Assembly (NCBI GenBank): GCA_963703655.1 | Contig: CAVPFA010000003.1 | Location: 248,001-312,000, forward strand | Length of the DNA stretch: 64,000 bases | Source of the DNA: CAVPFA01 sp963703655 | GTDB taxonomy: Bacteria; Actinomycetota; Acidimicrobiia; Acidimicrobiales; Bog-793 | Reading direction: 5' to 3' | Shown here: in pieces, positions 52,180 to 60,131 of the stretch | Layout: each line of letters starts with the position of its first letter | Numbering within the stretch: position 1 is the first letter of the stretch | Position numbers and translations under genes: made by a program | The notes under the pieces: generated by a model | Database searches by the model: none | Told to the model about the DNA's origin: nothing | What the model saw: only the letters and a program-made list of their open reading frames with translations

Positions 52180-52875
52180 TTAGAATCCGAATGTGGTGAA
52201 GGAGCTCGTCGCGGATAGGTAGGCTCGCTCCGAGGATACATAGACCTCTACGCGGCGCTGTTCGAGCGCTGAGCGCACCACCTTTTTCAGGCTGCTGATG
52301 AGCGTCAGAACCTGGCGTGGACCGGCGAAGATAGCACCGTGAACATGGACCGCAGGATCTTCCGAAGTGAGTGCTTGCGCGGGTGTACCGCTGAAGTCCA
52401 CCCGAACCGTGGGTGTCACCCCGGCGGCCCCTGGGATGGATATTCCGTTGGCATCTGTCTGGAGGACCAACAGGTCGTCGTCGTGAAGCGGAACAGAGGT
52501 CCAGGACCACGGCCCCATCGCAGGCGTCAGCGGCGTCGGAGTCGACCGCGCCATGGAATTGAGGACCTCGTGAAGTCCCGCCACGAGCTCCTCTGCTCGC
52601 TCGAGGTCCAGAACCGCCGTTCGTTGGCGCCTCGTAGCGGGAGACTCGCCCGCGTTGTCCCACGTGACTCCGGTCATGACGATCCTGGCGAAGGCCTTCC
52701 TCTCGCCGGCGATGTCCGTCTCGCCCCCCTGGACAGTGATGGCCTTGACGAGAAGGTCGTCGCGCCGGAGCCGGAAGGCCCGAGGTTCGGAATTCTCGAG
52801 CGCGGCCGACGACATCGCGGTCACCACGCCTGCTCGCGGATGCGCAGCGTCGCTGCCTACTCCCACGATGCCCAC
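52180..52875 (-). CDS. hypothetical protein
   Basis: A 231-residue soluble protein I do not recognise. It has strand-rich segments (KAFARIVMTGVTWDNAGESP, PTVRVDFSGTPAQALTSED) and a C-terminal basic helix (ISSLKKVVRSALEQRRVEVY). No signal peptide or membrane segment. The base composition is similar to the neighbours. It could be a small effector or an immunity-type protein, but nothing supports a choice. Confidence 0.6.
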   Translation of the reverse strand: MGIVGVGSDAAHPRAGVVTAMSSAALENSEPRAFRLRRDDLLVKAITVQGGETDIAGERKAFARIVMTGVTWDNAGESPATRRQRTAVLDLERAEELVAGLHEVLNSMARSTPTPLTPAMGPWSWTSVPLHDDDLLVLQTDANGISIPGAAGVTPTVRVDFSGTPAQALTSEDPAVHVHGAIFAGPRQVLTLISSLKKVVRSALEQRRVEVYVSSERAYLSATSSFTTFGF

Positions 52876-53848
52876 GCTGTCTTCCTTCGATCCTGGCTGG
52901 CCCCCGCGGGCGCAACTGCGAATCGCCTCAGCGCTGCGAGGGTCCTGGCGAACGAAGAGCCGCTCGTGCTCAGCCGGCGAATTGCGGTGCAGCCGGCGGG
53001 TGTAGTCAGGACACCCAGGTCAGAAATACGAAAAGGTGGTGACCACTCCGGATCAAGCACCTGTTGTTGAGAATGGATCGAACTCGCCATCGCCGTTCAC
53101 TCTGCTCGCAAGAATGGGAATCACCTTGAACCGAGCAAGGACGGGTTCGCTATTCGCTCCTCCCAGCCCAAGCGACCACGTAACGGACTGGGAATCAACG
53201 CTTCCCTCGCAGAGCGAACGATGACATGAGCGCGGATCAAAGTCAAGCGGCGAGCCTCATAGCCTCGCCCGAGGGCATTGGCCTGCGATCCCATACCTAA
53301 GGAAAGCTCGTTGGAAGACACCGCCGCGTGACTCCAGCTTTGCCGGGGTCCGGCCGACAGTCCGCGACGGCCGCGCTCGAGCGACCGGCTCGCGGGCGGA
53401 CTACAGAATCCCGATCCCCGGTCAGACGTCCTCAGATGCCCGGCCCGTGAAATCCCCAATTCGCAAGGCTTTCCCTGTGCACCGGGACAAGGTCTTGCGC
53501 GTGCGAGGACCGTCGCTCCGGTCGGGGCCCTTGGCCGCCTCTGCGAGACGCCGTTCACGAGACGTCCTCTGAGCGACATCGAGGCAACCGGGCTGACCCT
53601 CGCGAGATCTCCTATCCCATACAAAAGGCCTCGGACAACCCCCCGTTATGGTCTGCACTCTCCGTGCTCGAATGACCACTCTTTGTGGTCGACTCAAGGA
53701 GGCAGGAGCGGTGAGCCCCCGTGGCGCGATGCTGGGACCACGGGCCCGCGTCACGTACTCGCCACCGCATGTCTGCCGGCCGGGCGGGCGGCCCAAAACG
53801 GGACGCTTCGTGAGGGGTCCGGAGAACCGGCACTGGAGAGGTGATCGC
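52876..53848. other. 970-bp region without a convincing gene
   Basis: Open frames on both strands here (for example 53121-53624 minus) have arginine- and serine-rich, non-protein-like composition and no recognisable motif. I see no tRNA, known RNA or repeat. It is the longest stretch in the window without a supportable gene and may hold decayed sequence or an unrecognised RNA. Confidence 0.45.
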
Positions 53849-54434
53849 GTGGGAATGCACCGGTGGAGTGATGACGAGTTGGCCTCTCTCACGTCCGATG
53901 AGCGAGCCGAGTTGCTGCGGCGCCTCGCCGCGGCGAGCGGCGATGAGCTCGTCGGCGCGGTCAACCGCCACCGGAGGGTCTACGTGCGTCTCCTGCTCCT
54001 GTGCGGTATCGGTCTGATCCCATGGATCGTGGGTCTCGGGCTGACGCTCCCTGCGCGGTACTCCCGCGCACCATTGGCGGTTGGCGTGGGTGGGCTTCGA
54101 CGTCGCTTTGCTGACTGCGATCCTGATGACGGCATGGGCGGCTTGGCGCCTCCGCCAGGTCGTCATCCTGGCCGCGATCGTCACCGGGACGCTGCTGGTC
54201 ACCGATGCGTGGTTCGACGTCGTCACCTCTGGGTCTCATCGCGACTTCGTGATCAGCATCGCGACCGCCGTGCTGGCCGAGCTTCCCCTGGCAGCCGTCA
54301 TGTTCCACACCGCCCACCGGGCACTGCGACTCACCACCCACAGGGCGCGTGAGCTCGCCGGGGACCAGCTGCTCGATCCGGCGTTGTGGAGGATCCCCGT
54401 CCTGCTGGTCGACGAAGACCGCCTCCCGCGTTGA
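53849..54434 (+). pseudogene. small multi-helix membrane protein, one frameshift
   Basis: About 195 codons in two frames. A soluble N-terminus (DDELASLTSDERAELLRRLA) is followed by four hydrophobic helices (VRLLLLCGIGLIPWIVGLGL; AWVGFDVALLTAILMTAWAA; VVILAAIVTGTLLVTDAWFD; IATAVLAELPLAAVMFHTAH). The frame changes at about 54061-54068 in a CCC run; with one C fewer the reading ARYSAHHWRLAWVGFDV is continuous and the length is 3n+1. A GGAGAGG ribosome binding site supports GTG 53849, with ATG 53855 as alternative. No named family. Confidence 0.7.
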
Positions 54435-54498
54435 ACCGAATGTCTGCTGTCCGCTTTCGCCGGCTCGCGCACGGCCTCGTCGCCTCCGGATCGTCCGG

Positions 54499-55275
54499 TC
54501 AGCTGGTGGGCCCGAAACGCTCGACGCGGATCCGCTCGTCGGGAACCGCGAGCTGGGCGAGCAGACCGGTGACGTGGTCGGCAAAACCAGACGTCCCGCA
54601 CACATAGGCCGTGGCGCCCTCCAGGAGCGCCGGCCGAAGGTCGACTTCCTCGAGATGGCCGGGCGCCCGCGGCCAGGACTGCGGCACCTCGCGAGTGAAC
54701 ACGATCGTCGTCTCGGGGCCGGGGAGCTCCTGGGCGTAATAGAGGTCCTCCCGGCGCCGAACCGAGACCACGAGACGAACGAGGTCGGACCGCCCCGAGC
54801 GCCGCGCCAGGCGCAACATCGCCATCAGTGGCACGATGCCCGATCCGCCGCCGACGAGCGTCGCCGGCGAGTCGCCGCGCCACACGAACCACCCCCCGAT
54901 CGGGCCGCGCACCTCGAGCTCGTCGCCGGGCTGGACCACCTCGTCGAGATATGAGGACACCTCCCCGTCCTCGAGGCGCTGAACTGTGAGCTCGATGCGC
55001 ATCGAGCCGTCCGGGGCGCTTGCGACCGAGTACGAACGTGAGGCGGTGTAACCGTCCGGCGCGGTCAAGCGCACGATGAAGTGCTGGCCGGCCAGGTACG
55101 GCGTCGTCTCGGAAAGAGCCAGGCGAAACGTCTTCGCGTGCGCCGTCTCTCTTCTGACCTCTTCCACCGTCGCGCTCTGCCAGCGCCCGGGCCTCACCGC
55201 CGCCGTGGGCGCGGGCACCGGCGTCGGGCCGGCCGCCGGCGTCGGGCCGGGGCCGTTCCCAGGCGCCTCTAGCAC
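54499..55275 (-). CDS. FAD/NAD(P)H ferredoxin-reductase-type oxidoreductase
   Basis: A 258-residue flavoprotein reductase. After a Pro/Gly/Ala-rich N-terminus (about 25 residues) come the FAD-binding SRSYSVASAP, the NAD(P) site LVGGGSGIVPLMAMLRL and YVCGTSGFADHV near the C-terminus. No iron-sulfur domain is present. GTG 55275 lies one base after the stop of the molybdenum protein gene. It is very probably the electron-transfer partner of that protein. Confidence 0.87.
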   Translation of the reverse strand: MLEAPGNGPGPTPAAGPTPVPAPTAAVRPGRWQSATVEEVRRETAHAKTFRLALSETTPYLAGQHFIVRLTAPDGYTASRSYSVASAPDGSMRIELTVQRLEDGEVSSYLDEVVQPGDELEVRGPIGGWFVWRGDSPATLVGGGSGIVPLMAMLRLARRSGRSDLVRLVVSVRRREDLYYAQELPGPETTIVFTREVPQSWPRAPGHLEEVDLRPALLEGATAYVCGTSGFADHVTGLLAQLAVPDERIRVERFGPTS

Positions 55276-55276
55276 C

Positions 55277-55885
55277 TCAGTCGCCCTGGTAGCGCTGCTC
55301 GAGCCACGGATCGCCGCGGTCGTGGTAGCCGTTGACCTCCCAGAATCCGGGCTCGTCGTGATCCAGAACACGCAGCCCCGCCACCCATTTCGCGCTCTTC
55401 CAGAAGTAAAGGTGCGGCACGAGGAACCTCGCCGGCCCGCCGTGCACCGTCTCGAGCGGGCGGCCGCCGTAGTCCCATACCACCCAGGCCTTGCCGCCGG
55501 TCACGTCCGCGAGGGGGAGATTCGTCGTGTAGCCGGTGTGCGAGAAGGCGACCACGTAGCTCGCCGACGGAAGCGGCTCTGCGGCGGCCAGCAGCGTGTC
55601 AACCGACACGCCGCTGAAGGTGACGCCGAACTTCGACCAAGTCGTCACGCAGTGAATCGCGCCCTCGTAGGTCGCACCTTCCAGCGCGTGGATCTCCTCC
55701 CAGGTCCAGGTCACCGGTTGGCGGACGAGTCCATCGATGGTGAAGGTCCACGACGACGTCGAGACCTTCGGCGTCGCCTCGGCGGTGAGCACCGGCCAGT
55801 CCGGCCCGATGTCGTACTGGCCCGGAGGCAGTCTCGGGTCGCGCTCTGCCTGCCCGCGTCCCCTGAACCCTCGGGTGAATTTCAT
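55277..55885 (-). CDS. sulfite-oxidase-fold molybdenum protein (MsrP/YedY-like)
   Basis: A 202-residue protein with the oxidoreductase molybdopterin-binding domain. The Mo-ligand Cys is in GAIHCVTTWSKFG (Cys 79), followed by AFSHTGYTTNLPL and HGGPARFLVPHLYFWKSAKW. No twin-arginine signal is visible from the ATG at 55885, so it is probably cytosolic, unlike MsrP. With the adjacent reductase it likely reduces or oxidises an oxo-substrate; the substrate is not known. MoaA earlier in the window could supply its cofactor pathway. Confidence 0.88.
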   Translation of the reverse strand: MKFTRGFRGRGQAERDPRLPPGQYDIGPDWPVLTAEATPKVSTSSWTFTIDGLVRQPVTWTWEEIHALEGATYEGAIHCVTTWSKFGVTFSGVSVDTLLAAAEPLPSASYVVAFSHTGYTTNLPLADVTGGKAWVVWDYGGRPLETVHGGPARFLVPHLYFWKSAKWVAGLRVLDHDEPGFWEVNGYHDRGDPWLEQRYQGD

Positions 55886-55995
55886 CGAACCCTCCCACGT
55901 GCGTCCTTGCCCGTCTGGCCGAAAGCCAGCCGCCCGGGCGCCGGCCAGGCTGAGCCCCCAGCCGCCAGGACGGCGGCCTTCCAACCTTATGGCGT

Positions 55996-57429
55996 TCAAG
56001 AGTCGGCGACGAGAGGTGGCGCATCAAGTGCGCAGTGGATCCGTTCGGGGCGTGCCTGGCCCGCAACCGGTGTCGTCACCCGAGGTGGGTTTCGTATCCC
56101 TATGGCGGCGATCACTCCGCCGACCACGCACATGCCCGCCGTGATGATCATCGCCTTGCGGAACCCGACCGACAGCAGCCGGGCGTGCAGGTAGCTGGAC
56201 CCGGAGATCCCGGCGAGCGCGGGGAGCACCGCGACGGCCAGCAGGCTCCCGACGCGGGCGACGTAGTTGTTCACCGCAGACGCGATCCCGGCACGCGCGG
56301 CGGGGGCCGCTCCCAGCGCCGTGGACGTGAGCGGGGCGACCGTGATCGCCAAGCCGAACGCGAACACCAGAACCGCGGGCAGCACCGCGGTCACGTACGA
56401 ACCCGAGCTCGTCGTCCTGATGAGGAGGGCAATTCCGGCGCCCACGACCACGGGCCCCACGCCCATCTGAAGGCGCGGGCCGATCTTGGTCGCCAGGCGG
56501 CCGGACCTTGCAGAGAGCAGGAGCATCACGACGGTCAAAGGAAGCAACGCCAGACCGGACTCGAACGGCGTGTACCGATTGACCACTTGCAACTCGACCG
56601 GCAGGAGGAACAGCGCGCCTCCCAGCGCGGCATAGACCACAAAGGTCACCGCGTTCGTCACGGAGAACTGCCGGTCGCCGAACAAGCCGAGCGGCAGCAT
56701 CGGAGAAGCCGACGCCCGCTCGACGAGCACGAAACCGATTCCGCCGATGAGCCCGGCCACCAGCACGGTCAAGATCAGCGGAGACCGAAAACCCCGCTCG
56801 GGGCCCTCGATGAGCGCGTAGGTGACGCCGGCCAATGAGGCCATGCCGACGATCGCGCCGAGAACGTCGATCGGGCCGGTCATCGTCGGGTCGCGCGATT
56901 CGGGGACGTGACGAATGGAGGTCACGAGGACGAGCACCCCGATCGGCAGGTTGATGAAAAAGATCCATCGCCACGACGCCGCCGCGATCAGGTAGCCACC
57001 CAACAGCGGTCCCGCCGCCGAGGCGACGCCTCCGAGACCCGACCAGGCGCCGATCGCGCTGGCACGGTCGTCCGGGGAGAACGAGGCTTCCAGGATCGCC
57101 AGACTGCCCGGGGTGAGCAGCGCAGCTCCGACGCCTTGGACGACCCGGGCGACGATCAGCGCAGCGGAGTCGGGCGCGAACCCGCACGCCGCCGAGGCGA
57201 GGGCGAACCAGACGACCCCGATGCAGAACACGCGCCGCCGGCCGTAGCGGTCGCCGAGCGAGCCTCCGAGGAGCAAAAGCGCGGCGAGCGTGAGCGTGTA
57301 GCCGGTCACCACCCACTGGAGCGTGCCGAGCGCCGCATGGAAGTCGCGGCCGATCGTGGGAAGCGCGATGCCGACGACCGTGCCGTCGATCGCCGCCATG
57401 CCCGATCCGAGGACCGTGGCGGCGATCAC
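55996..57429 (-). CDS. MFS exporter, DHA2 (EmrB/QacA) family
   Basis: A 477-residue membrane transporter with 14 predicted helices. The first is VIAATVLGSGMAAIDGTVVG with the DGTVV motif of DHA2 exporters; GGSLGDRYGRRRVF is motif A, and GPLLGGYLIAAASWRWIFFI motif C. It probably exports hydrophobic compounds by proton antiport. GTG 57429 is the only supportable start; the N-terminus is a few residues shorter than usual. It lies downstream of the dimethylformamidase genes on the same strand. Confidence 0.85.
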   Translation of the reverse strand: MIAATVLGSGMAAIDGTVVGIALPTIGRDFHAALGTLQWVVTGYTLTLAALLLLGGSLGDRYGRRRVFCIGVVWFALASAACGFAPDSAALIVARVVQGVGAALLTPGSLAILEASFSPDDRASAIGAWSGLGGVASAAGPLLGGYLIAAASWRWIFFINLPIGVLVLVTSIRHVPESRDPTMTGPIDVLGAIVGMASLAGVTYALIEGPERGFRSPLILTVLVAGLIGGIGFVLVERASASPMLPLGLFGDRQFSVTNAVTFVVYAALGGALFLLPVELQVVNRYTPFESGLALLPLTVVMLLLSARSGRLATKIGPRLQMGVGPVVVGAGIALLIRTTSSGSYVTAVLPAVLVFAFGLAITVAPLTSTALGAAPAARAGIASAVNNYVARVGSLLAVAVLPALAGISGSSYLHARLLSVGFRKAMIITAGMCVVGGVIAAIGIRNPPRVTTPVAGQARPERIHCALDAPPLVADS

Positions 57430-57474
57430 CCAGCGACCGGCCGCCGAACTTGTAGCTAAGTCCCCCCGATGAAT

Positions 57475-59715
57475 TCATCCGAGCGGCTCGTCGTCGAGGA
57501 AGCGGCGCAGCACGTTGCCGGTGATGCGGCTGACGTTGTTGTCGTAGCGGTTGTGCGACAGGCTCCCGGTCCATGCGATGGAGCCCGTCGAGAAGACTGC
57601 CCCGCCTCCCTCGAGAGTGAAGTAGACAAGGTCGGCTCGGACATCGGGATCCTCCGTCCCGCCGAGGCCGGGCGGAGTCTCGAGGATCTCCTCAGAAGTC
57701 CGCCGGTAGTCGTCCGAATGCCCGACGGAGCTAGCCAGCAGCAGGGCGCCGGGCGGAGAGCCGAGTGAGGTGTCGAAGCGGTCGATCTCGGCTCCGGCGG
57801 CGCCGCCGCCAACGATGCCGAAGTCCCCGATGCGCTCGTCGTCCCCGATCCCTTCGAAGACGAACGCCGCCTTCTCGTCGAAGCTGTCGGGGAGGCGCTC
57901 GTAGAAGGTCGAGCGGTCGAATCCCTGAGCGGTGAAGCCAACGCCGGCCAGCCGCTGCGGCGCCCGGCCCTTGTTGCGCCAGAGCCCGCAACGCTCACCG
58001 CTCGTGGTGTGGAGCTCCTCCCCGGGCGCCGGCTGATGCGGGCGTGCCCCGTTCACCGAGCGGCGGACCTCCATCACATACGGCTTGTCGGGGTGATAGG
58101 AGACGAGCCAGTAAAAGCCGTTACCTCCGAGGTACATGAGCCGGCCACCGCTCGAGGCGTAGTCATCCAGGGCATCGAGCTCGCGCGTGGAGACGTACTC
58201 GGGGTGGCTGCCGGTCACGACCACGCGGTACTCAGCGAGCAGCTCGAACCCGTCACGATGCAAGTCCTCGTCGGTGATCGCGTCCCACCCGATGCCGTTT
58301 GCCTCGAGCCAGTCGACGATTGCCAAGTCGGCGGGGAACTGCCAGAAGGCGTCGGCGACGAACCACGCCCGGTAGCGGGGGCGCATGTTGAGGATGGGAC
58401 GCCGGCGGGAGCTGAACACGACACCGGACCCGTCGGAGTGGACCTCGTAGCACGAGTGCCCGAAGTCGTAGTGGCGCTGGAGCTCGAGGTCGTCTCGATG
58501 GAGCACCGGGACGTGGCCGATCAGCAGCTCGGCGCCTCCGGCGTCGAACGGCAGGTGGTCGTTCGCGTAGGCGAGGTAGGACCCGGTCGGGAACAGGACG
58601 GCCACCCGGTTGCGCCGGCCGGCCTTGGCCGGCCTGACGAAGAACGGGACGTGCTCTTCACAACCGGGACCACGAAGCCTCATCGCGTAGACGCCGCTCG
58701 TCATGTCGTCGGGCACGGTGAGCGAGAAGGCCGGCGGCCACCCGAGGTCGTCGAGATCGTCGTCGTGGAAGTGGATCGCGCCGTACTCCTCGGGCGAGGC
58801 GCGGAAGTCGTCGATCCGGCCGGTCCAGTTGTGACCCGGGACGCCTCGCGTCGGCTGGTTGACCGCCCGCCCGTCCAGTCCGGCGCCACCGACCTCCTCG
58901 ACCCGGTCGAGCAGGAGGCCGTCGGTGCGATCCGAGGCGCCGAAATCCCAGACCGCAGAGGTGATCCTGGTAGCGCGCGTGACCGATGCCCACGGCCGTT
59001 CCAGCTTCCCGTTGAAGTGCGCGCAAGCGGCACCCGCCGCCACGACGGCTCCCGACAACGCCCCGATTCGAAACGGCGTCGATTCCGCCGGAACCGGTCG
59101 CGCACTCACGCGCTCGCGCTTCTCCTCGCCCCGGAGCCCCGACGCCGCCGCCATCGACCGGTCCGTCCTCCCACGACACGGCTCCAGCGCGAGCAGGACG
59201 GAGCCGTCCGAACCGCTCCACCCGGCGGTGGCCGAGTACCAGGTGTGAGGAAGGATCGTCACGCTGAGCCGGAGCTCGGCGGTGTCTTGTCCGTCGCCCA
59301 GGCAGAACACGAGCCGCCCATCGTCGATGAGGAGCCCGTAGCCGGCGGACTGGGTCTCCGACCACGTCCCGAGCAGGCCCTGGCGCCCGAGCTCGGGTGT
59401 CGTCGCGTAGAAGAGCACTCCCAACTTGAGGTCCGCGTCCGGGCGCAACTGCCGGTCGGGATCGTCCACCTCCACGTACGAGCCGACCGCACAACGAAAC
59501 GTGCTCGCCGCGTAGTGGTCGTCGACCTCGGAGGCTTGCTCCTGCTCGAGAAAGCCCGGTGAGCCTGGGCCGTCGTAGCCGTGCCGGAGCCTGACGAGCT
59601 GCGCCTGGTAGTCGCGGACGTTCTCGCCGCTGACATGGAAGGTGATCGTCTCGCCAGCGGCGACGCTGAACCTGGACGCGTAGCCGAACAGCGCGGGCGG
59701 AGACGCGTCGCTCAC
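57475..59715 (-). CDS. dmfA2: N,N-dimethylformamidase large (beta) subunit-like protein
   Basis: A 746-residue protein, close to the 762 residues known for DmfA2, which hydrolyses dimethylformamide to dimethylamine and formate. The N-terminal half (about 70-320) contains a concanavalin/LamG-like beta domain; the C-terminal half has VLFPTGSYLAYANDHL, HSCYEVHSDGSGV and TGSHPEYVSTRELDALDDY. The known enzyme has a 2-Tyr/1-carboxylate mononuclear iron site. Tyr 380 or 383, Tyr 423 and Glu 506 here have nearly the same spacing, so the site seems kept (inference). GTG 59715 overlaps the small-subunit stop as GTGA. Related amidases with other substrates cannot be excluded. Confidence 0.85.
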   Translation of the reverse strand: MSDASPPALFGYASRFSVAAGETITFHVSGENVRDYQAQLVRLRHGYDGPGSPGFLEQEQASEVDDHYAASTFRCAVGSYVEVDDPDRQLRPDADLKLGVLFYATTPELGRQGLLGTWSETQSAGYGLLIDDGRLVFCLGDGQDTAELRLSVTILPHTWYSATAGWSGSDGSVLLALEPCRGRTDRSMAAASGLRGEEKRERVSARPVPAESTPFRIGALSGAVVAAGAACAHFNGKLERPWASVTRATRITSAVWDFGASDRTDGLLLDRVEEVGGAGLDGRAVNQPTRGVPGHNWTGRIDDFRASPEEYGAIHFHDDDLDDLGWPPAFSLTVPDDMTSGVYAMRLRGPGCEEHVPFFVRPAKAGRRNRVAVLFPTGSYLAYANDHLPFDAGGAELLIGHVPVLHRDDLELQRHYDFGHSCYEVHSDGSGVVFSSRRRPILNMRPRYRAWFVADAFWQFPADLAIVDWLEANGIGWDAITDEDLHRDGFELLAEYRVVVTGSHPEYVSTRELDALDDYASSGGRLMYLGGNGFYWLVSYHPDKPYVMEVRRSVNGARPHQPAPGEELHTTSGERCGLWRNKGRAPQRLAGVGFTAQGFDRSTFYERLPDSFDEKAAFVFEGIGDDERIGDFGIVGGGAAGAEIDRFDTSLGSPPGALLLASSVGHSDDYRRTSEEILETPPGLGGTEDPDVRADLVYFTLEGGGAVFSTGSIAWTGSLSHNRYDNNVSRITGNVLRRFLDDEPLG

Positions 59716-60110
59716 GGCACGTCACCGGGAGGATCGCGCAGCCTCTCGATTCTGGCCTCGAACACGGCGTGTTGGGCGAGCGCGCTGGACGAGTAGATCC
59801 TGGAGGTGTCGAGGTCGATGCGGGGCCGAGCTCCACGACTTGTGAGCCGCCCGATCACCCAGCCGTCTTCGTCGCCTTCGGAGTAGACGACGTCTTTTCC
59901 TTGGGTGGCGGCGCTCCTGAAGTAGGTGAGCAGCCGCGTCAGCTCGTCGCTGTGCGGGCCGTAGGGAAGCCTGCGGTGCTCCTCCGCCAGAGCGTCGAGA
60001 TCCAGCAGCCCAAGCCGCGCCCGCCTGCGGCGATCGGCCCGTTCGTAGACAGCTTCAGCCGGATCAGCAGGCACCACTTCCCTCCCCCCTGACCACAGAA
60101 AGCTGGACAC
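59712..60110 (-). CDS. dmfA1: N,N-dimethylformamidase small (alpha) subunit-like protein
   Basis: About 132 codons, the same length as known DmfA1. RRRARLGLLDLDALAEEHRR, GKDVVYSEGDEDGWVIGRL and ALAQHAVFEARIERLRD match the pattern of that subunit (YSE-x5 then a C-terminal HAVF-x3-IE helix). The first ~12 residues are weak; a GTG near 60075, preceded by GGGGGGAGGG, may be the real start. It is encoded just upstream of, and overlapping, the large subunit, as in known operons. Confidence 0.82.
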   Translation of the reverse strand: MSSFLWSGGREVVPADPAEAVYERADRRRRARLGLLDLDALAEEHRRLPYGPHSDELTRLLTYFRSAATQGKDVVYSEGDEDGWVIGRLTSRGARPRIDLDTSRIYSSSALAQHAVFEARIERLRDPPGDVP

Positions 60111-60131
60111 TGTCGCGTGGTGCTGCTGCTG

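Noticed and set aside
53121..53624. 167-residue minus-strand open frame in the 53-kb gap
   Set aside because: Arg/Ser/Gly-rich without motifs, typical of a non-coding open frame in GC-rich DNA.
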